A stretch of 64,000 bases of DNA from positions 40,001 to 104,000 of the forward strand of contig JABMCL010000067.1 of the NCBI GenBank assembly GCA_018857735.1. The letters run 5' to 3'. The DNA is from Alviniconcha marisindica (taxonomy: Eukaryota > Mollusca > Gastropoda > Provannidae). The notes under the pieces were generated by a model. That model saw only the letters and a program-made list of their open reading frames with translations. It had not been told where the DNA came from and made no database searches. The first letter of the stretch is position 1. Each line of letters opens with the position of its first letter. Both the position numbers and the translations under genes were made by a program. Positions 1 through 14,990 of this stretch are shown here, piece by piece.

Positions 1-3377
<3,377 letters not shown>

Positions 3378-3895
3378 ACAAAAAGTAAAGGGGGCCCTTT
3401 TGGGGTTCAATTTATTGACCTGAAAATTCTCAGCCTTGGTTCCGGTATTCGGGTTTTAACAGAAATAATGTCTTAAAAAGAAAAAAAAAAAAAAAAAATT
3501 TTTAAGATTTGCCCTTGTCCTTAATCCCCCCGAAAAACCAACAACCCCACATGACAGTTGGGCTGGAAAACATGGACGCCGTAATGATCATATGATTTAC
3601 TTGACAATTTCACATTCCCTCGAAGTATTGTTCCCTTTTTGCTAAGCAGTTTCAACTTTCTCTGCTACGCCTTACATGCCTTCTAGTACTATGATGAGGT
3701 GAAAAGTCATAAGCTATGAAATGACAGATGTTGACAGACCATGTATCCATTAAAAACCTCCGTCCTACCAGTTTCTGCTTCCAGACATGAAGCAAAACAA
3801 AAGTCGCATAGGCCATAGTCTGGAATGTAGGATGTATGGGTAAAATCATGGACATTTTGCTCGTCTAGATAGGACACAGTGATCAGGCTAGGTTC
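3378..3895. other. Unannotated stretch after the array
   Basis: There is no gene-like frame here. It holds a run of about 18 A at 3481-3498 next to T-rich sequence, which may be a decayed retroposon tail. Otherwise I see nothing recognisable. Confidence 0.5.
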
Positions 3896-4060
3896 GGTAG
3901 TGTTGCTTAATGTCCTCGGATGTCGGTTGACATATTAGGGACAAGCTGAGACCAATGCGTGAGCATGGTTCAATATTGCTTTACGTCCACGGAAACCATA
4001 AGGCTCGTTAGGACGGAAAGCCCAGGACGTCAGCCTCGACTCTTACACAGCTCCTGTACT
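3896..4060 (-). repeat. Dispersed SINE-like element 'alpha', copy 1
   Basis: This ~160-bp sequence recurs at 4091-4245, 12748-12912, 14693-14850, 28524-28620 and 33389-33552, with a remnant near 22960-23010. Diagnostic words are gcttaatgtcctc, gacatattagggacaagctg and cacggaaaccat. On the minus strand it reads from an aggagctgtgtgagagtc start to an aggacattaagca end and is followed by (CAT)n. Here it is followed on the plus strand by gatgatgatgatgag at about 4072-4090. No tRNA promoter boxes are evident. Confidence 0.75.
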
Positions 4061-4090
4061 CTGATGATCAGGCTGATGATGATGATGAGG

Positions 4091-4245
4091 TGATGCTTAA
4101 TGTCCTCAGATGTCGGCTGACATATTAGGGACAAGCTGTGACCAATGCCGAAGCAGGGTTTTCAAAAATCTTTAGTCCTGGAAGCCAGAAGGCTCGTTAG
4201 GACGGACGCCCAGGAGGCCACACGACTCTCACACAGCTCCTAACT
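4091..4245 (-). repeat. Dispersed element 'alpha', copy 2
   Basis: This second copy has the same orientation as the copy at 3896 and is separated from it by a short (GATG)n tract. It is more diverged in the middle (about 4155-4190). Confidence 0.7.
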
Positions 4246-4344
4246 TGGAAAAACCCTGTGGTGGTAGGTAGGAGGTAGGTAGTGTTGCTTAATGTCCGAT
4301 TCAGTTGACATAGGGGGGAAAAAGCTGAGCCCATTAGGGGAAAG

Positions 4345-4640
4345 GGCTTAGACTGGTAAGCGAAGGACCTGGGTTCGATACCGCTTGGGCTCCCCTTTTC
4401 TCTTCAGAAGGTTGTGGTTTGTGGACACTGTCTTGTGACTTTGTCCCACTTCCTTAAAAACTTAAAATGGCTCTCATCGTCCCCTCTTAATCAGAATTCA
4501 TTCTGGTGGTGACAGTGGCGAAGGTTTTAATCTCCCCTTCCCCAAACCTCCCATAAACCCCCCCCCTTTCCCCCCCCTTTTCCCCCCTCCCCCAATAACC
4601 GTACGGTTTTTTGTGGAGTTAAGCACCATGTTTACTTACT
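4345..4640 (+). mobile_element. tRNA-headed SINE, family 'beta'
   Basis: A tRNA-like stretch at about 4345-4395 contains a B-box match, gggttcgatacc, and is followed by a body starting ttgtggacactgtcttgtgac. The body recurs without the head at 12395-12665, in reverse at 22790-22945 and in part at 47925-48030. It ends in a C-rich tract and ttaagcaccatg. The family is an inference from the B-box plus dispersed copies; no target-site duplication was identified. Confidence 0.55.
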
Positions 4641-4799
4641 TACCCCAGCCGAACTGAAAACGGTCTGTATAATACGTTTCGCCACCCCTACCCCAGCGGA
4701 CCTGAAAAAGGTCTGTATAACAGGTTTTGCCACCCCTACCCAAGCCGAGCTGAAAACGGTCTGTATAACACGTTTCGCCACCCATACCCCAGCCGAGAC
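4641..4799. repeat. 48-bp minisatellite, ~3.3 units
   Basis: The unit begins taccccagccgaactgaaaa and ends gtttcgccacccc. Starts fall at 4641, 4689 and 4737, and a partial fourth unit begins at 4785. Confidence 0.85.
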
Positions 4800-4800
4800 T

Positions 4801-5600
4801 AATGCAATATGTGTTGATCAGTCTATTCAGCTTGCCTTGCTGTCACGCACACGCCTCTCACTCTCTTCTTCTCTCTCTCTCTCCACCACACAACACACAA
4901 CACACCACACACACACACAACCCTATACCGTCTGCAGTGTGTACAGACCGGGTTTTGAGCCTTTTCCCTGCTAAAGCAATATGTGTTGATCAGTCTACGC
5001 AGCTTGCCTTGCTGTCCAACACGCTCTCTCTCTCTCTCTCCTCCTCCTTTTTCTCCTCTCTCTCCCTCTCTCACACACACACACCCACACACACCACACG
5101 CAGCACACCACACCACACACACACACACACACACACACAAAACCACACACACACCCCACACACAACAAACACACACACACCAACACAAACAAACAAACAA
5201 ACAAACAAAACTCGTATACTTTAATGCGGCCTAGTTTGAAACTATATTCATTACAGTTCTGAAACACATTTGCGTAAGCACATTTTTAACCTTCGCAATA
5301 TGTGTTGATCAGTCTACGCAGCTTGCCTTGTGACGCCGCTTTCTTCCCCTCCTTCTCTCTCTCCTCTCTCCAACAACACACACAAAACCCCCACAAACCC
5401 CAACAAAAAAAAAAAACACAACACACACACACAAAACCACACACACACACCACACACCACACACACCACACACACAACACACACAAAACAAACAAACAAA
5501 CAAACAAAACATCGTATACTTTAATGCGGCCTAGTCTGAAACTATATCCATTACAGTTCTGAAACACATTTGCGTAAGCACATTTTTAACCTTCGCAATG
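4801..5600. repeat. Complex tandem repeat with CA/CT-rich cores
   Basis: The block aatatgtgttgatcagtcta occurs at 4806, 4979 and 5299. A second block, from cgtatactttaatgcggcct to the aaccttcgcaat end, occurs at 5212-5300 and 5513-5600. The DNA between is (CT)n, (CA)n and (CAAA)n of variable length. Histidine/threonine-rich frames across it are products of the simple repeats. Confidence 0.8.
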
Positions 5601-6640
5601 GTCGTATCAGCGTGTCACATTGACCCTGCTCTCAGTTGACGCTGCCGGAGCAAAAGGGACAAGCATTCAACCAGAACGGCTAGGCTGTCAGTAAAGGCAG
5701 TGTTTGTGTTCCTTGATATACCAACATCCACCTTGTCCGCCATCTTTGTCCTCTCTACCTGTCGGCATTGACACACGTGAGTCGGTTCAGTTACTTGTAA
5801 TTCTGGCGACAGAAGCAACAAATCATTAGCTTTTAGTTGCTTTTTCGATAACAGCGAACATTTCCATGGTGCATGAACACTAGCCAAATCTAAGGCACAA
5901 TGCGCCGCATAAAATCTAGTCAGTGTTTTGCATACAGAAGACTAACTTTTCAAACAGAAGCACGTCAAGCATACAGAGCTGAATTGACTAAAGTATTTTG
6001 CTTACAAAAGAGCATGAAGCTGTTAGTGTTGAGACTTTTACCGACATAGTGTCTCTACAATGTGGAAGTTTTTTCAACATTTAAAGGACCCGTAAGATTG
6101 TATCCTCGGTCACGCAGCGGTATAATCACAAGTTAGCAGACTTCATACGTAACAACAGCTGCAGTGTCCGCACTACCACTGAACTAGTACTGCTGCTGCA
6201 TGTTTGACATGATGACAAATTTGTGTATGTTATTACTGTGTGTTATTTTGCCGGTTGTTTTTAACCTGAGTACGAAATGTACACGCTTTCATACGTATTT
6301 TCGTATTCGAGAAAGGACGTTCTAACACCCGTGTCACAATACAGACTTTACCATCATTGACTTTCTGACTCTTTTATGTCTATATATATATAAACAAAAG
6401 CTTGTATTGCAAACACACACAATATATTTTATTCACACATTCATTCTTTGATTTCATACGCTTATTCATATCTGTCACTGTTTCCTCTAAACTACTAAAG
6501 TTTTTCATATATTTTAACACAACAATAACACGATATCGAATAACATGTACTTCAACTTATTTTTTAAACTGTTCAGTACTGGTAAGACATCAATACAAAT
6601 GCTTAAACTTAATGTGTGGAAACACACGACTAAAACTTTA
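5601..6640. other. Unannotated, AT-rich
   Basis: I see no recognisable gene or repeat. A 90-codon open frame on the minus strand (5615-5887) shows no domain I can name and has no convincing splice context. Confidence 0.4.
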
Positions 6641-7739
6641 AGGTTAGTTACGGAAAGACATCACAACACAACAAAGGCCTTTACTCGTACCGCGTGACAT
6701 ACCGCACACACTGTTAACGTATACCACCGTGGCACTACCACAGACAGACGATGACGTAGGCAGACGAAGACGGAGATATACGAAAACGGAGACATACGAA
6801 GACGAAGACAGACGCACTCTGGGGTCGAGCAAAGCGGCAGCTCCCTTTCCGCTGACGACCACCCCAGAGAGACGAAGACAGAACTTGATACCTCACCTCC
6901 CATGCGACTCGCTGATTTCAGAGCCCTTGAAGATAGTCTGTAAAAGAGTGCTTACGTGGCAATTTCCGAACCCCATCCTTAATCCTGACCCAAGGCCTTA
7001 ACCATAACCCAAGTCATTAATTCTAAACTCAAAGGTATTAAGCCCAACTCCAGCTGCCACCAGTGTACCAAAACAAGGGACATGCTGAGTGCCAGTCTGC
7101 TGACTTTTTGTCTGTGCCAGATTTCTGTCAGTTGCAAATTGCTGATTGCCAGTTTCCCGACATTTTGCCTGTTTACTGATCTTTCCTCCTTGCTAAATGA
7201 CCATGTGTGAGTGTGTGTGTTACCATGTACGAGTCAGAGGTCAGAGAGGGAAGGGGGAGTAGGGGGAGGAGGATAGATTATACGAGCACACTCTCTTCCT
7301 CTTATTCTCCCTGCCAAACTGCCTGATGCTGTCTACCGTAATTGAAAACGGTCCATTCCGAAATAAGACGTATCGTGCAAGTCCAGTAGAAAATTCCATA
7401 GTTGCACGAAGGCCCACCTAATACTGTCTGAGAGAGTCCTGTCCATACTTATCCACCTGAGCACCCGCTACTTCTCCAGCTCAGTGTCAGTCAGTACATC
7501 TCCTCTGCAGCCACAGGCACTGTTCAGGCGTTTTTATTCCATGCACTTGTTGCATGTTGTGTTTTATCCTAATAAATAGCGTTCTTTTGAACCTTTTAAG
7601 TGTTTGGATCTTATTCCATGTACGTTTGGAGAGGATGACGGGAGAGAGAGGAAAAACAAAAACAAAAACCAACGGCCTATTTTATCAGACTTTTTGGACT
7701 TTGAGGGTAGGGTTATGGCCGCGCGCACATCCCCAACAT
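6641..7739. other. Low-complexity and unannotated stretch
   Basis: GACGAAGA-type short repeats lie at about 6745-6815. A copy of a dispersed element ('delta', ataaatagcgttcttttgaa) lies at about 7566-7620; related copies are at 56665-56780 and 58345-58465. No gene is seen. Confidence 0.45.
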
Positions 7740-8630
7740 ACACACACACACACACACCTCCTTATCCCACACCACCTTGCCAAACTCCTCCCTACCCGTC
7801 CTTAGCTCACACCGCAAGCCCTACCCCCCCTACCCCGCCCTGCCAGCCCTCTCCCTACCCTGCCGATCCCTACCCCGCCAGCCCTCTCGCTACCCTGCCG
7901 ATCTCTATCCCGCCAGCCCTCTCACTACCCTACCCATCGCTACCCCCCTACCCCTCTCCCTACTCCGCCCTGCCAGCCCTCTCCTTACCCTGCCGATCCC
8001 TACCCCGCCAGCCCTCTCCCTACCTTACCCATCCCTACCCAGCCAGCCCTCTCCCTACCCCGCCAGCCCTCTCCTTACCATACCGGTATACCCATCCCTA
8101 CCCCGCCAGCCCTCTCCCTACCCTGCCGATCCCTACCCCGCCAGCCATCTCACTACCCTACCCATCCCTACCCCCCTACCCCTCTCGCTACCCCGCCCTG
8201 CCAGCCCTCTCCCTACCCTGCCGATCCCTACCCCGCCAGCCATCTCACTACCCCGCCAGCCCTCTCCCTACCCTGCCGATCCCTACCCCGCCAGCCCTCT
8301 CCCTACCCTACCCCGCCAGCCCTCTCCCTACCTTCCCTACCCTCCCCGCTATCCGCCCTGCCAGCCCTCTCCCTACCGATCCCCAGCCCTCTCGGAACCC
8401 TACCCCGCCAGCCCTATCCCTACCCTACCCATCCCCACTACCCACCCACCCCTCTTCCTACCCCGCCCCAACAGCACTCTCGCTGCCCCACCCACCCTGA
8501 AACCCTTCTCCTCCATGCTACCTTACCCCACCTCTCCCCCTCTTCCTTGCCCTTCCCCCCCCTCCACTCGCACAGGCCCTTTCTCCGTTCCACCCTTACA
8601 CCACCCCTGCACCACCCCGATTCCAAGAAG
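7740..8630. repeat. Pyrimidine-rich minisatellite (CCCTACCC-type)
   Basis: About 880 bp of almost pure C/T on the plus strand, built of irregular ~35-bp units such as ccctctccctaccctgccga. It gives long Pro/Ser-rich open frames in two phases (up to 298 codons). Both phases are open because the strand lacks purines, not because it is coding. It abuts the 5' end of the LINE at 8636. Confidence 0.85.
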
Positions 8631-8635
8631 ATAGA

Positions 8636-11376
8636 CACCCTGCTGTTCCTCAAAGTCAAGAGGCCTGGGTCAGAAGTCTGTACATAAAACGACTTACTTA
8701 CACACAAAATGAAAACGGCGGGGGCATCGCCTTCGTCATAATGGACTCTCTTAAGCCGCATGTCGCTACCACTTCGTCCTTTCCCGTTCAGCACCCCTGC
8801 TTTGAAACCGCTCAGCTGACTCTAACGTGCAACTAACCAACTTGTTCTGTATCTACGGCCCTCCACCCAGCAAAAAGAACAAGTTCTCTGACTCCATGTT
8901 TTTCGATCAGTTTTCCGACTTCCTTGAACACTCTCACAGTCTGCCTGACAAAACACTGCTTATGGGTGACTTTAACTTTCATTTTGAAAACGTAGAAAAC
9001 AATAACTCCAGAAAACTACACGATATTATAGACATGTTTAACCTAACCCAGTCCGTTTCTGAACCTACTCACAACCAAGGCCATCTGCTCGACTTAGTGT
9101 TTTCCAAGCAAAGTGATAACATCCTCATTTCTACAAAACTACACCATGGACTATCATCTGACCACACAGCCATCTTGTGCAAACTTGATGTATCTGTACC
9201 CGTACAAAAACCTGAAACTTTTTCGTACCGATGCCTCAAAAAGATTGACACCGGCGCCTCTCTCTCACGCTGTCTCACAAGTCAGTTCTATCAGTGACTA
9301 CAATAACCACCTCTGTTCTGTCCTTGACAAGCACGCCCCTCTCTGCCGTTGCACAGTCCGTACAAGGAAGCCGACGCCATAGGTTCAGCAATATTGCGGA
9401 GCAGTCCTGTGAGCTGAAACGGGAGCGTCGGCAGGCGGAGAGACGATGGCTCAAATCTAAGCTCACCGTCCACAAACAGATATACGATTCCATTAAACAG
9501 AAAGTAACAACCCTTGCAGATAAAGCCAAACAAGCCTACTACTCTGCTAAGATTCAGTCTAGCACAACCTGTAAACAGCTCTTTCAAAACTTCAACACCA
9601 TCCTCGGCAAAAGCAGATCTTCACCTCTTGCTTCAACATTTGACTCTGACGACCTTCCAATGTCTTTTCTGATTACTTCACTGAGAAAATCCGCACCATC
9701 AGAAACCATTTTCCCTCCTCCAAACCCAACTGTTTGCCCTGATACCTCTTTCGCTGGAAATCCCTTGCTAACTTTTGAGTCTGTCACTGATGAATTTGTC
9801 TTAAAAATAATCAACAGTGCATCTGCCAAGTCTTGTGAACTTGATCCCATTCCCACCACGCTTCTTTATGAAAACCTTGACATCCTTTTGCCGACCATCA
9901 CGAACATCATCAACACATCTCTTACCACTGGCATTGTTCCACGTGACTGAAGACAGCCGTCGTCAAACCTCTGTTGAAAAAAGCCATCACTTGACAAAAA
10001 TCTTTTGAAAAACTACCGTCCCATTTCTAACCTTCCATTTCTGTCCAAAATTCTTGAAAAAGTCGTTCTCCACAAACTTCTCTCCCATCTCCAAAGAAAA
10101 CAACCTCAGCAATCCCTTTCAGTCAGCCTATCGAGCAGGACACAGCACTGAGACCGTTTTGTTACGTATTGTAAACGATATTCTTTCCGCTCTGGACAAT
10201 GACAACATTTCTGTTCTTCTTTTATTGGATCTTTCTGCCGCTTTTGACACTATTGACCACCAAATTCTCTCTCCCGCCTGAACTCTGTTTTTGGCATTCA
10301 GTCTACTGCACTCCAATGGTTTCACTCATACCTCTCAGACAGATATCAGTCCACTTCAGTCAATAACTCGTCTTTGTCACCATCACAGCTCATGTACAGT
10401 GTGCCTCAGGGCTCAGTACTGGGGCCCATTCTCTTCGTCCTGTACACTACGCCTCTCTCCGTATCATAGCTAACCACTCTGTAAACCATCAGCTTTTCGC
10501 AGATGATACACAGCTCCAGAAATCCGCTCCTCTCAGTGAAGTGACCAACCTCACCAAGGAACTCAATGCATGCACAGAGGACATACAAACATGGATGACG
10601 GAAAATCAGCTCAAACTGAACGACGACAAAACAGAAGCTCTCTTTCCCTTTTCGTCTTCCTTGAAACCTTCTATCGTTCCCCTCCCTGACTCGATTACTT
10701 GGTTCTCACAACATCCCCTTCTCTGATTCTGCCAGGAACCTTGGATTCATTCTTGACTCAAAACTGTCCATGAAGAAGCACGTCATAAAAATCTGCCAAA
10801 CTGCTTATTTCGAGCTTAAACGCATTAGTTCAATCCGCAGGTTTCTCACTGAAGACGCAACCAAGAGTCTTGTCAGTTCCTATATCCTTTCACGGCTTGA
10901 CTACTGCAACTGTCTCCTCATGGGTACACCTAATTCTGTCATCCAACCTCTCCAGAAAATTCAGAACTTTGCTGCAAGACTTGTTCTCTTGGCACCCGTC
11001 ACCACCACTCAACACCTCTCTGGAAAAACTGCACTGGCTTCCCATTTCAGAACGTATTAAGTATAAAGTCGCTTGTATGTGTTTCAGTGCTATAAATGGT
11101 TCTGGTCCGGCTTACCTCTCTGAACTGCTGATGTCTACACTCCGTCTCGTACACTACGCTCTTCTTCTGACACCCGCATGCTGGAAACCAACAATACAAA
11201 CGCAAGACTCGTGGCTTTCGCACCTTCTCTTGCTTTTTGACCCCACATTTGGAATTCACTCCCAGAAGACATTAGACACTGCTCAACCCTGTCATCTTTT
11301 AAAGCCAAACTGAAAACCTCTCTTCTCACAGTATTTCCATCCTAACTAATATCAGTATCCAGTTTTTGCTACAGTC

Positions 11377-11432
<56 letters not shown>

Positions 11433-11595
11433 TAGTGCGTATTTTTTTAATTTTTTTTATAATACTTTATGTAAATCGTTTTGTAGGACTATGATCTACA
11501 TGTGTATAGAATATCATATTTAGGTTAATATGTATCATGTGAGCGCTCAGGGCGTTGATGGGCGCATGATAAATGTACATTATTATTAAATGCAT
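8636..11595 (+). mobile_element. Non-LTR retrotransposon (LINE), frameshifted
   Basis: This is a 5'-truncated, decayed LINE. An apurinic-type endonuclease region (about 8640-9220) keeps the MGDFNFHF and LSSDHTAIL motifs. A linker (9294-9950) leads to the reverse transcriptase: FQSAYRAGHSTETVLL and LLLDLSAAFDTIDH near 10120-10262, VPQGSVLGPILFVLY near 10398-10443, and FADDTQLQKS near 10495-10524. The thumb and C-terminal region, with SYILSRLDYCN, runs to about 11313. At least five frame breaks separate these blocks, so it cannot be active. The 3' UTR carries (GT)n at 11377-11430 and ends at about 11595 in attattatta. The motif style is jockey/CR1-like; I leave the clade open. A short copy lies at 60900-61332. 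Confidence 0.93.
11377..11430. repeat. (GT)n microsatellite in the LINE 3' UTR
   Basis: About 26 GT units directly follow ttgctacagtcg. The second LINE copy has (CA)n at the same place (61060-61087, minus orientation). Confidence 0.9.
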
Positions 11596-11812
11596 TAATT
11601 ACTGCCGGACGTAGTATTTGTGCTGTAAAAAGGACCAGACAGACGCACCGAAATGTGAACGCTTTGCATGCGTTACAGCTGAAAATAAGCTGTCCCTACA
11701 ATATGCTTGCTGGCTTCGTCCGAGTCATTAACAACGAAGCGATATCACATCACACGGTGTGCACAGACTGAGTCACTCCCACCCTCCCTTCTCCAAACTG
11801 TTTGACTCTATG

Positions 11813-11815
11813 GCA

Positions 11816-11847
<32 letters not shown>

Positions 11848-11858
11848 AGAGAGAGGGC

Positions 11859-11927
<69 letters not shown>

Positions 11928-11948
11928 CGCGCGAGAGAGAGTGAGAGG

Positions 11949-12028
<80 letters not shown>

Positions 12029-12133
12029 CGATGAATAGGAGGAGAGGTGGTTAATGTAAAATGGAGAGAGGGGAAGGGGGGAAAGGAGGCAATATTGTAG
12101 GATGTGTAATATCATGAATGTGTGTGTTTGTGT

Positions 12134-12187
<54 letters not shown>

Positions 12188-12290
12188 GTGTGTGTGTGCG
12201 TGGTGCGTGTGTGTGTGTGTGCGTGGCGGCGTGCGTACGGCGTGCGTGCGTGCGTGTGTGCGTGCGGGCTAACTTGAGGTCCAGCACCAC
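11813..12290. repeat. Compound (GT)n / (GTGC)n microsatellites
   Basis: There are long GT arrays at 11816-11843, 11863-11925 and 11949-12026, and another at 12118-12182 grading into GTGC-rich sequence to about 12268. They are separated by GA-rich interruptions. Confidence 0.9.
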
Positions 12291-12394
12291 CTCAAACTCT
12301 CTTGATCTCGCCTGGATGAAAGTCTAATTTCGTGAGAGTCCAGCTCACCTCCCTCCTGTTGATCTCGCCTGGACTCTGATTGACCATTTGATGA

Positions 12395-12665
12395 TGATGT
12401 GGGGCTTAATGTCCTGTGACTGTGGGCCCTAAAGTTGTGGATTGTGGACACTGTCTTGTGACTTTGTCCCCCACAATTAATGAAACATTGAAATGGCTAT
12501 CATCATTGCCCATCTTATTGCAGGAGTCATTCTGGTGGTGACAGTGTAGCGGTAGGTTATATAATCTCCTCCTTCTTCCCCCACCTCCATACCCCCCCTC
12601 CCCCCTTCCCCGTCCCAATAAGCCTTGTGGTTTCTGTGGACGTTAAGCACCATGTGTATATACAG
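12395..12665 (+). repeat. SINE-like family 'beta', headless copy
   Basis: It shares ttgtggacactgtcttgtgac, cattctggtggtgacagtg and cgttaagcaccatg with the copy at 4345-4640, but the tRNA-like head is missing. An 'alpha' copy follows about 80 bp downstream. Confidence 0.7.
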
Positions 12666-12747
12666 GTCCATGAGTTTCGTCGCATTGGCGAGGTCCCCAC
12701 GGCCTTCACATATTTTTTCTTGTGGTGGTCCATTCCTTCTTCCTTCA

Positions 12748-12912
12748 GGTGATGCTTAATGTCCTCGAATGTCGGTTGACATATTAGGGACAAGCTGAGA
12801 CCAATGCGTGCATGAGCATGGTTCAGTATTGCTTTACGTCCACGGAAACCATGAGGCTCGTCATGACGGACAGCCCAGGACGGCCACCTCGACTCTTACA
12901 CAGCTCCTGAAC
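12748..12912 (-). repeat. Dispersed element 'alpha', copy 3
   Basis: From gatgcttaatgtcctc to ttacacagctcctgaac, this aligns over its length with the copies at 3896 and 4091. A further fragment (ctgtggacgtaaagcaacatg) follows at about 13033-13053, just before the second LINE. Confidence 0.75.
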
Positions 12913-13069
12913 TATGTGGTGGTCCATGGCCTCCTCGGTCTTTTAAGGGTCGGAGCGCGCGGACGAGCCGCCATGCACTCACTCTTTCCCCCCTCTCCCC
13001 TTTCCCCGTCCCTGATAATCCATCTCGCTTCTGTGGACGTAAAGCAACATGTTTACTTTGCTCTGCGCC

Positions 13070-14495
13070 ACCGACTCTCCCTTGTTTCTATTGTTGTACG
13101 CGGATGACACAGTTGTACTAGCCGAATGTCCCGAAGATTTGCAGAGAGCGTCAGATATGCTCAAAATATATTGTGAAGTCTGGGGTCTCGATATTAATGT
13201 TAGGAAAACCAAAGTCCTGATATTTTCAAGGGGGAAGATCAGAAAAATGCCGAAATTCAATTTTAATGAGAAAAATGTTGACGTTGTTTGGGATTATAAA
13301 TATTTGGGAGTAAAATTTAGCTATAATAACAAGTTTAAAAAGGCACAACAGTTACAGTTTTTGCTTGCAAACAGGGCTATGTTCTCATTGTTAAGAAAAT
13401 ATCGGCAGCTTAATTTGCCACTAGATGTACAATTTGAACTTTTTGAAAAATGTGTGCACCCAATCCTTTTGTATGGCTGTGAAATATGGGCGTGCGAGAA
13501 GATGGATGTAATCTCAAAACTACAGCTTCGATTTTCAAAACTGATCTTAGGTTTCAAAGTTACAACCCCAACATGTATGGTGCTTGGGGAAGTGGGAAGA
13601 TATCCGATAGAAATTGAAGCAAAATGTAGGATGTTAGGATTCTGGTATGATTTAATTTTGTGCAATACCTCTCACTCTGAATCGCCTAAGATTTGTGACC
13701 TAATGTTTCAGCTATGTTCAAAGTCGTATTATGCATGCTTATGAAAGTGCTTATGAAAGTGCATTCGTTATTAGATAGTTTAGGATTATCCTATATTTGG
13801 TCTAACCAAGTTCATACCATCGAAAGTTTTAAGCGTATAGTGAAGCAAAGACTAAGGGACCAATTTATACCAGAATGGCAAAGCAGAGTAACCGAAAATA
13901 GTGTCTGTTGTAATTATCGTTTATTTAAAAAGAAATTTTGCTTTGAGGAATATCTAACCTATCTCCCATCTACCCTAAGACAACGAGTATTGAAATTTAG
14001 ACTAAGTAACCACAGACTACCAATCCAGCAAAGACAATCGTTAGGTATTCCAAAGGACGAAAGAATATGTACTGTTTGTGACAATGGTGAGGTAGGAGAA
14101 AAATTTCACTATTTGCTTAACTGTTCCAATGAAAATGTCAAAAGAAACCGTACTATGTATGTTGATAAATATTATACACATCATTCCAACGTGCCCAAAT
14201 TCTGTAGCTTTATAAATATGACTTCAAACTCTAAGAATGTTAGGCTTGCTAAATTTATTAGTTGTATGTTTGAGTTATTTCGATTAAAGAAAAAAGAAAT
14301 ATTAATTTTTTGCGCCTTAGCCTTACATATTTATAACAACTTTGATTTGTGTTTGAGCATTTATTTTTGTCTTATATGTAAAGTGTGGTAGTTAATTATT
14401 AGTAGTATTCAGGTACTGGTTCATAAGGAATGTCGTGTGCGAACGTAACTGCGCTTTCTAGCCCCCAGGGGCAACAAGCTCAATAAAACCTTGAA
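13070..14495 (+). mobile_element. Second LINE family, 5'-truncated
   Basis: The copy begins inside the reverse transcriptase at LLYADDTVVLAE (about 13088-13123). It continues through the thumb and a characteristic LLYGCEIWAC (about 13460-13490). The frame breaks near 13740, where a 12-bp duplication (cttatgaaagtg twice) lies. A second frame (about 13780-14391) carries a CxxC...HxxxxC zinc-knuckle-like motif (CTVC...HYLLNC). The 3' end has a polyadenylation signal in caataaaaccttgaaacc, ending at about 14495. It differs in sequence from the LINE at 8636. The clade is not assigned. Confidence 0.88.
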
Positions 14496-14516
14496 ACCTC
14501 GTGAATATATATATAC

Positions 14517-14990
14517 CTCATCGTCGCCTTCCGGTTTTCCGCGCGCGGACAGTTAAGCAGCCTGGTGACTGGATTAATGATTGGCTCAAGTGGAAACAGC
14601 CAGTGTTGCACTCCGCAGCGGAAAGCCCAATAAAACCTTGAAACCTTGTGAATACCTCATCATGAATACCTCATCATACCTCATCATGGTTCAGGAGCTG
14701 TGTGAGAGTCGAGGTGGACGTCCTGGACTGTCCGTCCTAACGAGCCTTCTGGTTTCCGTGGACGTAAAGATTTATTGCACCGTGCTTCGGCATTGGTCAC
14801 AACTTGTCCCTAATATGTCAACTGACATCTGAGGACATAAACCATCACTTCATCATCATCATCATCTGAATACCTCATTGTCGCCTTCCGGTTTTCCGCG
14901 CGCGGACAGTTAAGCAGCCTGGTGACTGGATTAATGATTGGCATCAGCTCAAGTGGAAACAGCCAGTGTTGCACTCCGCAGCGGAAAGCC
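14517..14990. repeat. ~115-bp direct duplication flanking an 'alpha' copy
   Basis: The block from cgccttccggttttccgcgc to gcactccgcagcggaaagcc occurs at about 14524-14628 and again at about 14881-14990. The second copy has a 5-bp insertion (catca). Between them lie a copy of the LINE tail (caataaaaccttgaaacc at 14629-14646), several ctcatcat repeats and an 'alpha' element. Confidence 0.85.
14693..14850 (+). repeat. Dispersed element 'alpha', copy 4
   Basis: It runs from caggagctgtgtgagagtcg to catctgaggacataaacca and is followed by (CAT)n at about 14845-14867, the expected simple tail of the family. Confidence 0.78.

Noticed and set aside
7800..8400. Interstitial telomere repeat (CCCTA-rich)
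   Set aside because: The repeat is CCCTACCC with irregular inserts, not tandem CCCTAA.
7604..8634. Open frames of 298 and 285 codons, Pro/Ser/Tyr-rich
   Set aside because: Both phases are open over a pure C/T repeat. The composition follows the repeat unit and there is no domain or start context.
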